From a bacterium (GTDB lineage Bacteria > Methylomirabilota > Methylomirabilia > Methylomirabilales > 2-02-FULL-66-22): DNA of 64,000 bases. The first letter of the stretch is position 1. Each line of letters starts with the position of its first letter. Position numbers and translations under genes: made by a program. The notes under the pieces were generated by a model. The model saw only the letters and a program-made list of their open reading frames with translations, ran no database searches and was not told where the DNA came from. The stretch covers positions 124,001 to 188,000 of the forward strand of contig JAKPQH010000015.1 in NCBI GenBank assembly GCA_029580855.1, written 5' to 3'. Shown one piece after another: positions 9,286 to 17,471 of this stretch.

Positions 9286-9579
9286 TCAGATCGGCATTCT
9301 CAGGATCTCCTGATACGCCTCCAGGAGCTTGTTCCGGATCTGCAGGGCGAGCTGGAACCCGAGATTGGCTTTCTCGATGGTGATGAGCGTGCCGGCCACA
9401 TCCTGCGTGCGGCCCACGCTGAAGTTCTCGGCCGCCCGGTCTGCATCCTGTTGGAGTTCGTTGATCTTCCCCAGCGCCGTGCGCAGGCTGACCCCGAAGC
9501 TCTCCGACGGCTTGGCCTCGCGCCCCGACGGAGCCATCGTCCGCACTCCGCCCAGCGCTGTAACGCGCAAATCGCTCAT
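9286..9579 (-). CDS. fliE: Hook-basal body protein FliE
   Basis: FliE is the small adaptor between the MS ring and proximal rod. The ATG at 9579 is chosen because it gives a 97-residue protein, the family norm; an in-frame start 18 codons upstream would add an unconserved Arg-rich tail. The conserved C-terminal half has ENFSVGRTQDV, then TLITIEKANLGFQLALQ and a closing helix (IRNKLLEAYQEIL). It lies between flgC and fliF. Confidence 0.95.
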   Translation of the reverse strand: MSDLRVTALGGVRTMAPSGREAKPSESFGVSLRTALGKINELQQDADRAAENFSVGRTQDVAGTLITIEKANLGFQLALQIRNKLLEAYQEILRMPI

Positions 9580-9675
9580 CCGGTCACGTCTCCCCGCCGA
9601 TAGATCGAGTGTCAGTCGCCGGGTTCCGGCCACCCGCGTCGCGGGTCGCGGCGAAACCCGGGTGCCGCGCCAGGA

Positions 9676-10110
9676 CTACCGTCCGATCTCCAGCGCCTTG
9701 TTGGCCATGCTCTTGGCCGCCTGCACCGCGGTCACATTCGCCTCGTACGCCCGGGACGCGGCGAGGAGGTCCACCATCTCCAGAAGCGGATTGACGTTGG
9801 GCAACATGACGTACCCCTCGGCATTGGCGTCGGGGTGGCTCGGCTGGTGGATCATGCGGGCCGGCTCGCCGCTCTCCTCGATACTCAAGACCTTGACTGA
9901 CGATGCCCCGGCCGCGTCCAGCGCCGCGCCGAACGTGTCGGCGGCTTCCGCGCCGAACACCACCAGCTTGCGCCGGTAGGGTCCGCCGTCGGCCGTCCGC
10001 GTGGTCTCCGCGTTGGCCAGATTCTCGGCGACGACATTCAATCGGATGCGCTGCGCCGCGAGGCCGGTGGCACTGATCTCCAACGCGTTCAGATTCCCGT
10101 CCACGACCAT
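9676..10110 (-). CDS. flgC: Proximal rod protein FlgC
   Basis: FlgC is one of the proximal rod subunits. The ATG at 10110 follows a GGGGTG-type ribosome binding site and gives 144 residues, close to the usual 135-140. The N-terminal rod signature (ISATGLAAQRIRLNVVAENLANAET) and the C-terminal segment (YVMLPNVNPLLEMVDLLAASRAYEANV) are both diagnostic. Neighbours flgB (upstream) and fliE (downstream) confirm the assignment. Confidence 0.96.
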   Translation of the reverse strand: MVVDGNLNALEISATGLAAQRIRLNVVAENLANAETTRTADGGPYRRKLVVFGAEAADTFGAALDAAGASSVKVLSIEESGEPARMIHQPSHPDANAEGYVMLPNVNPLLEMVDLLAASRAYEANVTAVQAAKSMANKALEIGR

Positions 10111-10157
10111 TTCACCCCCCGCGTGCGCACCGAACGCACGCCGAACACCGTACCCGC

Positions 10158-10529
10158 TCATCCGCGATCGCGGATGGCCGATCTGATCGTCGCCAAGCGT
10201 CCCGCCAGGATCTGGAGCATGGCGTTGTGCCACTGTGTGTTCTGTGCCAGTTTCACCATCTGCCGATCCAGGTCCACGGTGTTGCCATCCCGGCGGGCGG
10301 TGGTCTCGGTGTCGTTGACCACCGTCGCCTTCATGGTCACGGCCGGGGCAGGGTCCGCGAAGCCTGGGTGCTGCGCCGCATCCAGGACACGGGAGAACGT
10401 GATATCCTGGGCCTGATAACCCGGGGTCTCCACGTTCGCCAGGTTCGCCGCCAAGATGCGATGCCGGAGCGACGTACCCTGAATCATCTGATCGAGGAGG
10501 TGGCTCGTCCGATCGAAAAGGATCTGCAT
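10158..10529 (-). CDS. flgB: Proximal rod protein FlgB
   Basis: FlgB forms the base of the rod together with FlgC and FliE. The ATG at 10529 gives 123 residues. The N-terminal rod motif (LRHRILAANLANVETPGYQ) and the C-terminal coil (DLDRQMVKLAQNTQWHNAM, ILAGRLATIRSAI) match the family. It follows the cheY-like gene by about 95 bases and is the first structural gene of the operon. Confidence 0.95.
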   Translation of the reverse strand: MQILFDRTSHLLDQMIQGTSLRHRILAANLANVETPGYQAQDITFSRVLDAAQHPGFADPAPAVTMKATVVNDTETTARRDGNTVDLDRQMVKLAQNTQWHNAMLQILAGRLATIRSAIRDRG

Positions 10530-10624
10530 GCCCGCTTCCGCTGGCGGTTTACACCGACGGTACGATCTGCCGGCCGCCCGGCACGGCCCGCCGTCGCAAG
10601 GAGACCGATGGCGATGGTCCGCGC

Positions 10625-10990
10625 TTAGCCACTCAGGATCTGATCGATTTTCTTCTTGAGCGTCGCGGCGTCGAATGGCTTGACGACATAATTGGTCACG
10701 CCGGCCTGCATGGCTTGCAGGATGTTCTCCTTCTCGGCCATGGTGGTCACCATCAGCACCGGCGTCGCTTTCAACGCCGCGTTGCTGCGCATCGCCGCGA
10801 CCAGTTCGATGCCGTTCATGACCGGCATGTTCCAATCGGTGATCACAAAATCGACTTTGTCCGATTGGAGACGCGCCAGCGCGCCCTCCCCGTTCTCGGC
10901 CTCCAACGTATCGTCGAAGCCGACGGCCTTGAGGTTGTTCCGGATGATCCGCCGCATCGTCGAGGAGTCGTCCACCACCAAAAAGCGCAC
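10625..10990 (-). CDS. cheY: CheY-type single-domain response regulator
   Basis: This 121-residue receiver has the acidic pocket (residues 7-8), the phosphorylated Asp at D52 (FVITDWNMPVMNG), a conserved Thr at the T82/T83 position and Lys at K104 (VVKPF). Single-domain CheY proteins bind FliM to change rotor direction. It is the first gene behind the sigma-54 promoter of the flgB operon, so it would be co-expressed with the rotor. A second CheY sits beside cheA (56676-57107), so which one is the main motor signal is open; this one is closer to the canonical CheY length and motifs. Confidence 0.9.
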   Translation of the reverse strand: MRFLVVDDSSTMRRIIRNNLKAVGFDDTLEAENGEGALARLQSDKVDFVITDWNMPVMNGIELVAAMRSNAALKATPVLMVTTMAEKENILQAMQAGVTNYVVKPFDAATLKKKIDQILSG

Positions 10991-11042
10991 GGGCCTGTTC
11001 CTCCGTCAGAAGCGTATGATCGTTTGATCACCGGTCGTGGGA

Positions 11043-11059
11043 TTGCAACACGGATGCCA
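11043..11059 (-). promoter_or_regulatory. Sigma-54 promoter of the cheY-flgB-flgE operon
   Basis: Read on the minus strand: TGGCAT-N5-TTGCAA, with GG and GC separated by exactly 10 bases. This matches the -24/-12 consensus TGGCAC-N5-TTGCA at all but one position. Transcription would start about 12 bases downstream, some 40-45 bases before the cheY ATG at 10990. The encoded NtrC-like activator lies just upstream. Confidence 0.82.
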
Positions 11060-11182
11060 GGCGAGCAGAAAGAGAGAAGAGCGCTAAACCCAGGCAGCAC
11101 GCCGCCCGATGGGGACTGACCCGGGCTGTGGCCAGCGCACGCGGCAAGAAATGCCGGGGTGGGGGGGGAAACGCTGCCGGGT

Positions 11183-12529
11183 TCAGCCGAGCTTGCTCCG
11201 CAAGGTCTGGCGCGTGATGCCGAGGACCTCGGCGGCCTTCGTCTTGTTCCCCCCGACCCGGTTCAGGACCGCTTCGACATACGCCGTTTCGATCTCGTCG
11301 AGCGATCGCGGGAACAGGCTGCCGATGTCGAACGCGCCGGACGCACTATCGAGGCGTAGCCCGGAGATCTCGGGAGGCAGATGCTCCGGAAGAATGATCT
11401 CGGCGGCTTCCAAAATGACCATCCGCTCGACGACGTTCCGCAGTTCTCGCACGTTGCCCGGCCAGGGATACGCGACGAGCAACGCCTCGGCCTCCGGGGA
11501 AAAACCACGCACGGCCTTCTTGAACAGGCGATTGGCGTGCTCGAGGAAGTACCGCAGGAGTGGGACGATGTCTTCCTGCCGCTCGCGCAACGGCGGCAGC
11601 GTGATGTGGATGAGATTCAGCCGATAGTACAAGTCCTTGCGGAACTTACCGCTCTTCACGTGCTCCAACAGGTCCCGGTTGGTGGCCGATACCACGCGGA
11701 CGTCCACCGAGATGTCATGGGTACCGCCCACCCGCCGGAACCGCCGCTCCTCCAGAAACCGGAGAAACTTGGACTGGAGCGGCAGCGCCATCTCCCCGAT
11801 CTCGTCGAGAAACAGCGTCCCCTTGTTCGCCACCTCGACCAGCCCCTTCTTGGTCGCCTTGGCATCCGTGAACGCGCCGCGCTCGTGCCCGAAAAGCTCG
11901 CTCTCGAACAGCGTTTCCGAAATCCCCGCGCAGTTGACCTCGACCAGGGGTCCCTCCCGCCGCGGGCCGTCGTAATGCAGCCCGCGCGCGACCAGCTCCT
12001 TCCCGGTACCGCTCTCCCCGCAGATGAGCACGCTCCGTGCTTCGCTGGCCGCCACCCGCTTGACGATCTCGCGTAGCCGGTTGGCCGCGCGCGACTCGCC
12101 GGTGATCTTCACGGCCTGATGCCGGCCCTCCTCGATCTCTTGCAGGCGGCGGAATTTCTGCGCGAGCGTGGACGACTCCAGCGTGCGCTGGACCACCAGC
12201 CTGAGCTCATCCAAATCGAAGGGCTTGCAAAGGTAGTCCGCCGCCTGGGCCCTCATCGCCTCGACGGCGCCCCGAACCTCGCTGTACGCCGTCATGATGA
12301 TGATGGGAACCTCGGCCGCCAGGCGCTTCAAGCGCTTGAGCACCTGCAGGCCGTTTACATCTGGCAGGACCATGTCCAGCAGGACGAGGTCGCAGCCCGT
12401 CTCCTGAAAACGGCCCAGCGCCTCTTCGCCGGTTCCGGCCTGCAAGATGACGTGACCGTCGGCCTCCAGGGCATCCCGCAGAAGACGCCGGAGGTTGCTC
12501 TCGTCGTCTACGATGAGAAGCGTGCTCAT
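11183..12529 (-). CDS. Sigma-54-dependent response regulator (FlrC/FleR-like)
   Basis: This 448-residue NtrC-family activator has a receiver (phospho-Asp D52; K102), an AAA+ domain with Walker A at 171-178 (GESGTGKE) and Walker B (LFLDEIGEM), and a C-terminal Fis-type helix-turn-helix (NKTKAAEVLGITRQTLRSKL). The sigma-54-contact loop reads GAFTDA rather than GAFTGA, a common tolerated variant. The ATG at 12529 overlaps the stop of the upstream kinase by 4 bases, so the two form a pair like FlrB/FlrC. The likely targets are the three strong sigma-54 promoters in this window; that is inference from position. Confidence 0.92.
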   Translation of the reverse strand: MSTLLIVDDESNLRRLLRDALEADGHVILQAGTGEEALGRFQETGCDLVLLDMVLPDVNGLQVLKRLKRLAAEVPIIIMTAYSEVRGAVEAMRAQAADYLCKPFDLDELRLVVQRTLESSTLAQKFRRLQEIEEGRHQAVKITGESRAANRLREIVKRVAASEARSVLICGESGTGKELVARGLHYDGPRREGPLVEVNCAGISETLFESELFGHERGAFTDAKATKKGLVEVANKGTLFLDEIGEMALPLQSKFLRFLEERRFRRVGGTHDISVDVRVVSATNRDLLEHVKSGKFRKDLYYRLNLIHITLPPLRERQEDIVPLLRYFLEHANRLFKKAVRGFSPEAEALLVAYPWPGNVRELRNVVERMVILEAAEIILPEHLPPEISGLRLDSASGAFDIGSLFPRSLDEIETAYVEAVLNRVGGNKTKAAEVLGITRQTLRSKLG

Positions 12530-13668
12530 CTCAATTGCCTCGTCGGATTCGCCCCCGCGGTGCGGAGCCCGTCTGCCGGGCTTGGCGCCAGCGGCAGGCA
12601 AACGGCCGCGTAGCCGCCCTGAACGCCCGCCCCGCCGATCCGCAGAATTCCTCCATGCGCCCGCGCGACGGCCTGCGCCAAAGCAAGGCCGATCCCCAGG
12701 GCGCCCGGGCGTGTCGAAAAAAAGGGTTCGCACGTGTGCTGGCGCACGTCCTCGGTCATACCCGGGCCCGAGTCGGCCACGGCGACCTCGACCCACGCAC
12801 CGTCTGCCTCGGCACCCCCCGCCCGGCGAACATGCACGGTCAGTCTCCCCCCGTCCGCGACCGCCTCGACGGCATTCTGGACGAGCTCTCCGACGGCGAG
12901 GCCGAGCCGCTCTGCGTCACCGAGCGGTGCCGGAGTCCCCGGTTCGCAAATCGACGCCAGCCCGATCCGCCGTGCGTCGCACACCGCGCGGACCCCCTCC
13001 AAGACGCGCTCGACGAGCGCGCCCAGCTCAACCCTTTCCGGAAAGGGAGGTCTGCAGCTCTCGAGCCGACCGAACTCGGCCAGCCGGGCGAGAAAGCGTT
13101 GCAGCCGCTGCGCCTCCTCCCGCACGATGTCCGCGTACTCGGCGGCCTTCCCCTGGCCCGCCAACAACCGCGCGAGCAGCTGGCTCCCCGCCAGCACGCT
13201 CGACAGCGGATTGTGCAGCTCGTGCACCAGACCCGGCGTCAATCTCTGCAGACTGTCAAGCAGGGCGGCCGTCTGGGGGTCCAGCGTATGCCGGGCGCGC
13301 CGCAAGAGCGACCCAAGCGCGGCGGGGGTGACGGGGGCCTCCAGGTACTCGAAGGCGTGGCCGCGGATGGCCTCCACGGCGTCGGCCACGGCGCCCGCCC
13401 GGCCAATGATCGCAACACGCAGAAACGGAATCTCGGCCTTCAATCGACGCAAATCCGCCCCGGTGTGGCCTGCGCCCGGGCGTGGCCGGAGAATGGCCAA
13501 GAGGTACGGCCCGCCGCCTGCGTGGTCCGAAACCTGGTCGCCGGTGGCGAGCCTGACCGCGCAGCCCTGGCGTTCGAGCATCGCTACCAGATCCTGCGCC
13601 CCGTCCCGCGGTGCCCTGTCGACGACCAGCACACGCTGGCGTTCCGCAGCCCCAGCCTCACGCGTCAT
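12526..13668 (-). CDS. NtrB/FlrB-like sensor histidine kinase with degenerate receiver
   Basis: The 380-residue soluble kinase starts with a receiver-like domain (about 10-125) that has lost its acceptor: where Asp is expected the sequence reads LLAILRPRPG. Then comes HisKA with H149 (LVHELHNPLSS) and a HATPase domain with N box (ELVQNAVEAV), G1 (VADSGPGM) and G2 (ALGIGLALAQAV). No membrane segment is seen, as in FlrB/FleS. The 4-base overlap with the NtrC-like gene makes that regulator its obvious partner. The dead receiver may serve as a protein-binding input domain. Confidence 0.88.
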   Translation of the reverse strand: MTREAGAAERQRVLVVDRAPRDGAQDLVAMLERQGCAVRLATGDQVSDHAGGGPYLLAILRPRPGAGHTGADLRRLKAEIPFLRVAIIGRAGAVADAVEAIRGHAFEYLEAPVTPAALGSLLRRARHTLDPQTAALLDSLQRLTPGLVHELHNPLSSVLAGSQLLARLLAGQGKAAEYADIVREEAQRLQRFLARLAEFGRLESCRPPFPERVELGALVERVLEGVRAVCDARRIGLASICEPGTPAPLGDAERLGLAVGELVQNAVEAVADGGRLTVHVRRAGGAEADGAWVEVAVADSGPGMTEDVRQHTCEPFFSTRPGALGIGLALAQAVARAHGGILRIGGAGVQGGYAAVCLPLAPSPADGLRTAGANPTRQLR

Positions 13669-13957
13669 GGCTCCTCTTCGCGGCAGTTCGACCCCGCGGC
13701 GGACCGCCTCGTCCGCGGTCTACCGCTGCCGCGTAATCATTTCAGGCGGCAGGGGATGGTGTCAAGCGGCGCGGCGGCGGCACGGGTACGGTTGTTCGGC
13801 TGAGCAGCCGGGTCGTATCACAACGGAGCCGCCACGTGCGGGCCGGACGGCGTGATCCCTGCGTGTGAGGAAAGTGGGGAAGGAAAGATACGGCCCGGGC
13901 GGGAAGCGTGCGATCGGGGTGTCGTGCTCCCGGGATGTCTCGGCGTTGCAGAGACCG

Positions 13958-14584
13958 TCACAGCCGCGCAAGCAGGCTGCGCTTCTTCTCTTCGAACTCG
14001 GCCTCGCCGATGAGACCCTCCCGGCGCAGAATCGCCAGGCGCCTGAGCCGCTGGAGCGTCTCGTCCCACCCCGGCAACCCAACCGGACCGGCCAGGCCAG
14101 GAAGGGCCGGCAGGTCGGTCAGCTCCCCGGCACGCTCCACAGATTGCCCCGCTCGGCCGTCGCGCGGCCCGGTCGTCCGTGCCGCGCGCAGCGCCCGCAC
14201 CTCTCGCTGGAGGTCGACCATCTCCCGAGCGTTCCGCATCCGCGCTTCGACTTCCGTCACATTGATGGGCTTGAGCAGGAGGTCTCGGACGCCGACGCGG
14301 TACGCCTCCGTCGTGATCTCGTCGCTTGCGAACCCCGTGATCACGACACAGTACGTCGCTCGCGCCAGCTCCAGCGTCGTTCGCACCAGTTCCAGACCGC
14401 TCATCTCCGGCATGCGGAGGTCCGCCACCAGGATGTCGGGCGTTTCCGCCTGCATCTGGCGCAGCGCCGCCTTCGGCCCCCCCGCGGTCATCACGCGCAA
14501 CCCGAGCCCCTCCAGGATCTCCTGAAGCAGATGCAGACAGCCCGCATCGTCATCCACGATCAGGGCGCATACCTCGGATGCCAT
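13958..14584 (-). CDS. Response regulator with C-terminal SHOCT domain
   Basis: The ATG at 14584 gives 208 residues. Residues 1-125 are a receiver with the acidic pocket at 11-13, phospho-Asp D55 (ILVADLRMPEMSG), and Lys in LLLKPINV. A short coiled coil (about 125-145) and a Pro/Gly linker follow. The last 30 residues match a SHOCT domain (LRRLAILRREGLIGEAEFEEKKRSLL). SHOCT modules usually occur at protein ends and are thought to aid oligomerisation or nucleic-acid binding. The gene is 229 bases downstream of flaG and 289 bases upstream of the kinase gene. Its partner kinase is not evident. Confidence 0.85.
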   Translation of the reverse strand: MASEVCALIVDDDAGCLHLLQEILEGLGLRVMTAGGPKAALRQMQAETPDILVADLRMPEMSGLELVRTTLELARATYCVVITGFASDEITTEAYRVGVRDLLLKPINVTEVEARMRNAREMVDLQREVRALRAARTTGPRDGRAGQSVERAGELTDLPALPGLAGPVGLPGWDETLQRLRRLAILRREGLIGEAEFEEKKRSLLARL

Positions 14585-14813
14585 CACCGTCAGTCCCGCG
14601 CGTCGCGACGGACCGGGTCTCGGCGCGCCCTGGGAGCTCCGCCCGCACCGCTTCGCGGAGCTGGGTCGACACCTGGAGACGGCACGAGTCAGACCAACAC
14701 TCCGCCCAGGGTCCTGGGCCCGTGTACGGTGGAGCGTTGTCACGCCGCTGGGCGGAATTCTGCCCGTTACGCCGCCTTTCCGCTAGCGAAATCGTACGCT
14801 TGGCTCTCGGAGA

Positions 14814-15131
14814 TCACCCTTGGCGATCCAGGAACGTCCCGAGAACCGACTGCATGGCTTCGCGGAGCGCCTGGATCTCTTCCGGAGGGATCTCCCGGAT
14901 CACCCTGCGCGTCTCCCGGTCCACGATTTTGATCACCAGGTCCCGGCTCTCCCGGTCCACTTCGAATACCACGCCCACCTCGGGCGAGACCAGCCGGCCC
15001 TCCGTCTTGGCGGCCCGGGGTCGGGGGGCAGGCGCCGTCGCGCTGGATGTGGCATCCAGCGCGCGTGCCGTGGCGGTGGAGGCGGACTCCGGTCCCGCTA
15101 CGCCGCGGATCGCTTCGATTCCCGATGCCAT
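14814..15131 (-). CDS. flaG: FlaG-family flagellar protein
   Basis: The 105-residue product has a disordered Ala/Thr/Pro-rich N-terminal half and the conserved FlaG C-terminal half (VVFEVDRESRDLVIKIVD, then VIREIPPEEIQALREAM). FlaG affects filament length in some bacteria. An ATG one codon upstream is also available. It follows the fliT-like gene in the fliS-fliD-fliT-flaG run. Confidence 0.9.
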   Translation of the reverse strand: MASGIEAIRGVAGPESASTATARALDATSSATAPAPRPRAAKTEGRLVSPEVGVVFEVDRESRDLVIKIVDRETRRVIREIPPEEIQALREAMQSVLGTFLDRQG

Positions 15132-15156
15132 CACGCCCTCCCGTCACGGACCCACG

Positions 15157-15510
15157 TCAGCGCACGTGGTCCACAAAGGCCGGAGACTCTCCCGCGCGAA
15201 CGGCGTATCCGGAAAGCGCTCGGCTTCCGGCGGTGAGCCGGGCCAGTTCCCCTTCGACCCGCCGCATCTCCGCCTCGAGGACCTTCCCCGTCTCCGCGTC
15301 GAACCTCCGCGCCTCGTCGATCTCCTTCGGCCGCCTGCCCCGGCCCCGGATGTCGTGCAGCAGGCGGCGGCGTGCACCCAAGAGCGACCGCACCTCGTCG
15401 AACCGGCCGGCCATCGCCGCATCGCGCTGCGCGCGGCTGAGCCGGGAAAACTCCGCCAGCGCCGCTCTCCGGCTCTGCGATTCCTCTGCGCATCCCGACT
15501 GGGCTTCCAT
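15157..15510 (-). CDS. FliT-like flagellar chaperone candidate
   Basis: This is a 117-residue, Arg/Glu/Ala-rich, mostly helical protein with an antiparallel helical-bundle look (LAEFSRLSRAQRDAAMAGRF, then a helix around EARRFDAETGKVLEAEMRR). Its size and its place immediately after fliS-fliD match FliT, the chaperone that binds FliD. Sequence similarity in the FliT family is very low, so the name rests mostly on context. Confidence 0.6.
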   Translation of the reverse strand: MEAQSGCAEESQSRRAALAEFSRLSRAQRDAAMAGRFDEVRSLLGARRRLLHDIRGRGRRPKEIDEARRFDAETGKVLEAEMRRVEGELARLTAGSRALSGYAVRAGESPAFVDHVR

Positions 15511-15564
15511 GGCTCCCTCCGGGTCCCCCGTGCCGGCGTGTGCGCGCGCCGCATCGTGCTCCGA

Positions 15565-17028
15565 TCACACGTAGTACAGCGCGGCGATGGAGTCGAGCGT
15601 CAATTGCTGCTCCTGGAGCTGCACGAGGGTCTCCTGCAGGCTCGTGTACTGTTCCAACAGTGTGGCCTGCTTGACCCTCAGGTACGCTTCCTGCCGCTCG
15701 ATGGCGCGGTTGACGCTTTGCAGACGCGCCGTGGTCGACGCCAGCGCGTTGTCGACCGTGCCGCCCGCGGCGAGAAACTGCTTGAGCCGAGCGCTCACGC
15801 GCGTGGCAACGCCGTCGTCGGAATTGAACAGCGCCGTGACGGCGTCCGGTTTCTCGGTCAGCGCCTTGACGAACTTGGCGTTGTCGCTGATGCTGAGGGC
15901 GCCGTCCTTTCCTGCCGTGATCCCCATCTCGGACAGCGCCACCGGACCGCCCGTTGCGCCCGTCGTGATGCGGCCCGCGACGTCGGCGCGCAGCTTCATC
16001 ATCAGTCCGAGATAGGCAGACTCGGAGGCGAGCGTGCCGCGGTTCACCGACCTGACATCGGTCGTTCCGGTCGCGCGTGTCTCCGTGGAGACGCTGACGC
16101 TTGTCCGTTCCTTCAGGAAGGCGATGGTGGCGTTGTACGCCTCGATAAACTCCTGGACCTTCGCCTTGATCGATTCCTGGTCCGGACCCACGGTCAGCGT
16201 CACGGGCTGCGCGTCCGCCGCCTGCGGCGATGTCAACGTGATCGTAAGGCCCGGGACGACGTCCTCCACCACGTTCCTGCCGCGGGTGATCGCCAAGCCG
16301 TCCAGGACGAACCGCGCGTCAAGCTGGTCGGTGGCGTAGACGTATCCCCCGGCGGTTCCGTTGGACTGGACGGCGCTACTGGTGCCGGTGGACGCGACCA
16401 GTGTGCCGCTGACGTCGGCCAGCGTCACGGCGGCGCCCGAGCCGCTCTCGTCGCCGATGAGCATGAGTCGTGCGGTGGTGCTGGTATCGTTCACCACCGA
16501 TGCCGTCACCTTCGCGTCGGAGGCGTTGACGGCTGCCGCTATCGCGCTCAGGACCGTCCGGTTGTCGTCTGCCGCGCCCACGGCGACCGTGACCTGCGTG
16601 TCCACGCCGTTGATCGAGATCCGGAACGTGTGCGACCCCTCGCCCGTCACGCTCGCCAGCTCGTTTCCGCCCTGCAACCATTGCGTCGAGACCAGCGTGC
16701 TGCGCCTGGCCAGCTGCGTCACCAGCACCGTGTGCACCCCGCTCACCGTGCCGGCGGAGGCGGTGGCGGTCACCACGGCGGGCGCGCTGGTGGCGACCGT
16801 CTTGGCGCCGAAGGGGGACAGCGTCCCCGGCTTCGCGAGCGTTTGCGCCTTGCTGTTCAGCGTGTTCAGGTTCGTGCGCAGATCCGTCAGGGTCGCCGAG
16901 CGCAGCGTCAGCGATTCCTTCTCGTCCGAATACACCTTGGCCGCGCCGCTTCGGCGCTCCAGGTCGATAAGCTGCGCCACGTAGCTGGCGATCTCCGAGG
17001 TGTTCGACGTCCCCCTGATCGTGGCCAT
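15565..17028 (-). CDS. fliD: Filament cap protein FliD
   Basis: FliD caps the filament tip and folds new flagellin into place. The 487-residue product has FliD_N (TSEIASYVAQLIDLERR with a following coil), flagellin-hook-like IN motifs, and FliD_C (VQEFIEAYNATIAFLKERT, and the closing coil around RQEAYLRVKQATLLEQYTSL). It is downstream of fliS and 18 bases from it. Confidence 0.95.
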   Translation of the reverse strand: MATIRGTSNTSEIASYVAQLIDLERRSGAAKVYSDEKESLTLRSATLTDLRTNLNTLNSKAQTLAKPGTLSPFGAKTVATSAPAVVTATASAGTVSGVHTVLVTQLARRSTLVSTQWLQGGNELASVTGEGSHTFRISINGVDTQVTVAVGAADDNRTVLSAIAAAVNASDAKVTASVVNDTSTTARLMLIGDESGSGAAVTLADVSGTLVASTGTSSAVQSNGTAGGYVYATDQLDARFVLDGLAITRGRNVVEDVVPGLTITLTSPQAADAQPVTLTVGPDQESIKAKVQEFIEAYNATIAFLKERTSVSVSTETRATGTTDVRSVNRGTLASESAYLGLMMKLRADVAGRITTGATGGPVALSEMGITAGKDGALSISDNAKFVKALTEKPDAVTALFNSDDGVATRVSARLKQFLAAGGTVDNALASTTARLQSVNRAIERQEAYLRVKQATLLEQYTSLQETLVQLQEQQLTLDSIAALYYV

Positions 17029-17046
17029 GGTCCGCGCGGCCCCTCG

Positions 17047-17400
17047 TCAGTTCTGGCGCCCCTGCAGCGCCTCCTCCCACGCCGTTTTGAGGCGCCGGAG
17101 GATGTGCGCCGCGTCGGCAAAATGCCGCTTCCGGATTTCCCACAAGCAGTACTCGTAGAGCCGGAAGAAATCCACGGCCACCTCGCCCGCGTCGAAATTC
17201 AAGGCACCGATCAACTCGGTGATGGCGCGGCTCGCCCGCTGCGCGTCCTGCGCCTCGCACTGCACCACCGCTTGCTCGTAGACCATCAGCAGAAGCTGCG
17301 TCGGACTCGCACTCAAGACCTGCTGTCCTCGATACTGTTCGTACGCCCCCGGCCGCGATATGGGCTGGACCGGCATTTCGAGCACGGAGTGAAGCTGCAT
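17047..17400 (-). CDS. fliS: Flagellin chaperone FliS
   Basis: FliS binds the flagellin C-terminus in the cytoplasm to stop premature polymerisation. The 117-residue protein has the family core (AYEQYRGQQVLSASPTQLLLMVYE, then ALNFDAGEVAVDFFRLYEYCLWE). It lies downstream of fliC beyond a strong hairpin. It would bind the same flagellin that FliW is expected to bind. Confidence 0.95.
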   Translation of the reverse strand: MQLHSVLEMPVQPISRPGAYEQYRGQQVLSASPTQLLLMVYEQAVVQCEAQDAQRASRAITELIGALNFDAGEVAVDFFRLYEYCLWEIRKRHFADAAHILRRLKTAWEEALQGRQN

Positions 17401-17427
17401 GGTGTCCTCTCTTCGAGAGCGGGTGGA

Positions 17428-17461
17428 CCTCGGGGTGGGCTCTCAGGGGCCCACCCCGAGG
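17428..17461 (-). terminator. Strong hairpin after fliC
   Basis: A perfect 13-base-pair GC-rich stem (17428-17440 paired with 17449-17461) with an 8-base loop begins 10 bases past the fliC stop. There is no T-tract after it on the minus strand. It could therefore be a partial terminator, or an mRNA-stabilising 3' structure that keeps fliC message more abundant than fliS-fliD. Confidence 0.75.
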
Positions 17462-17471
17462 CGGACGACGG

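Noticed and set aside
14635-14662. Hairpin AGCTCCGC/GCGGAGCT upstream of the SHOCT regulator
   Set aside because: Only 8 pairs with a 12-base loop and no T-run, in very GC-rich sequence where such matches are common.
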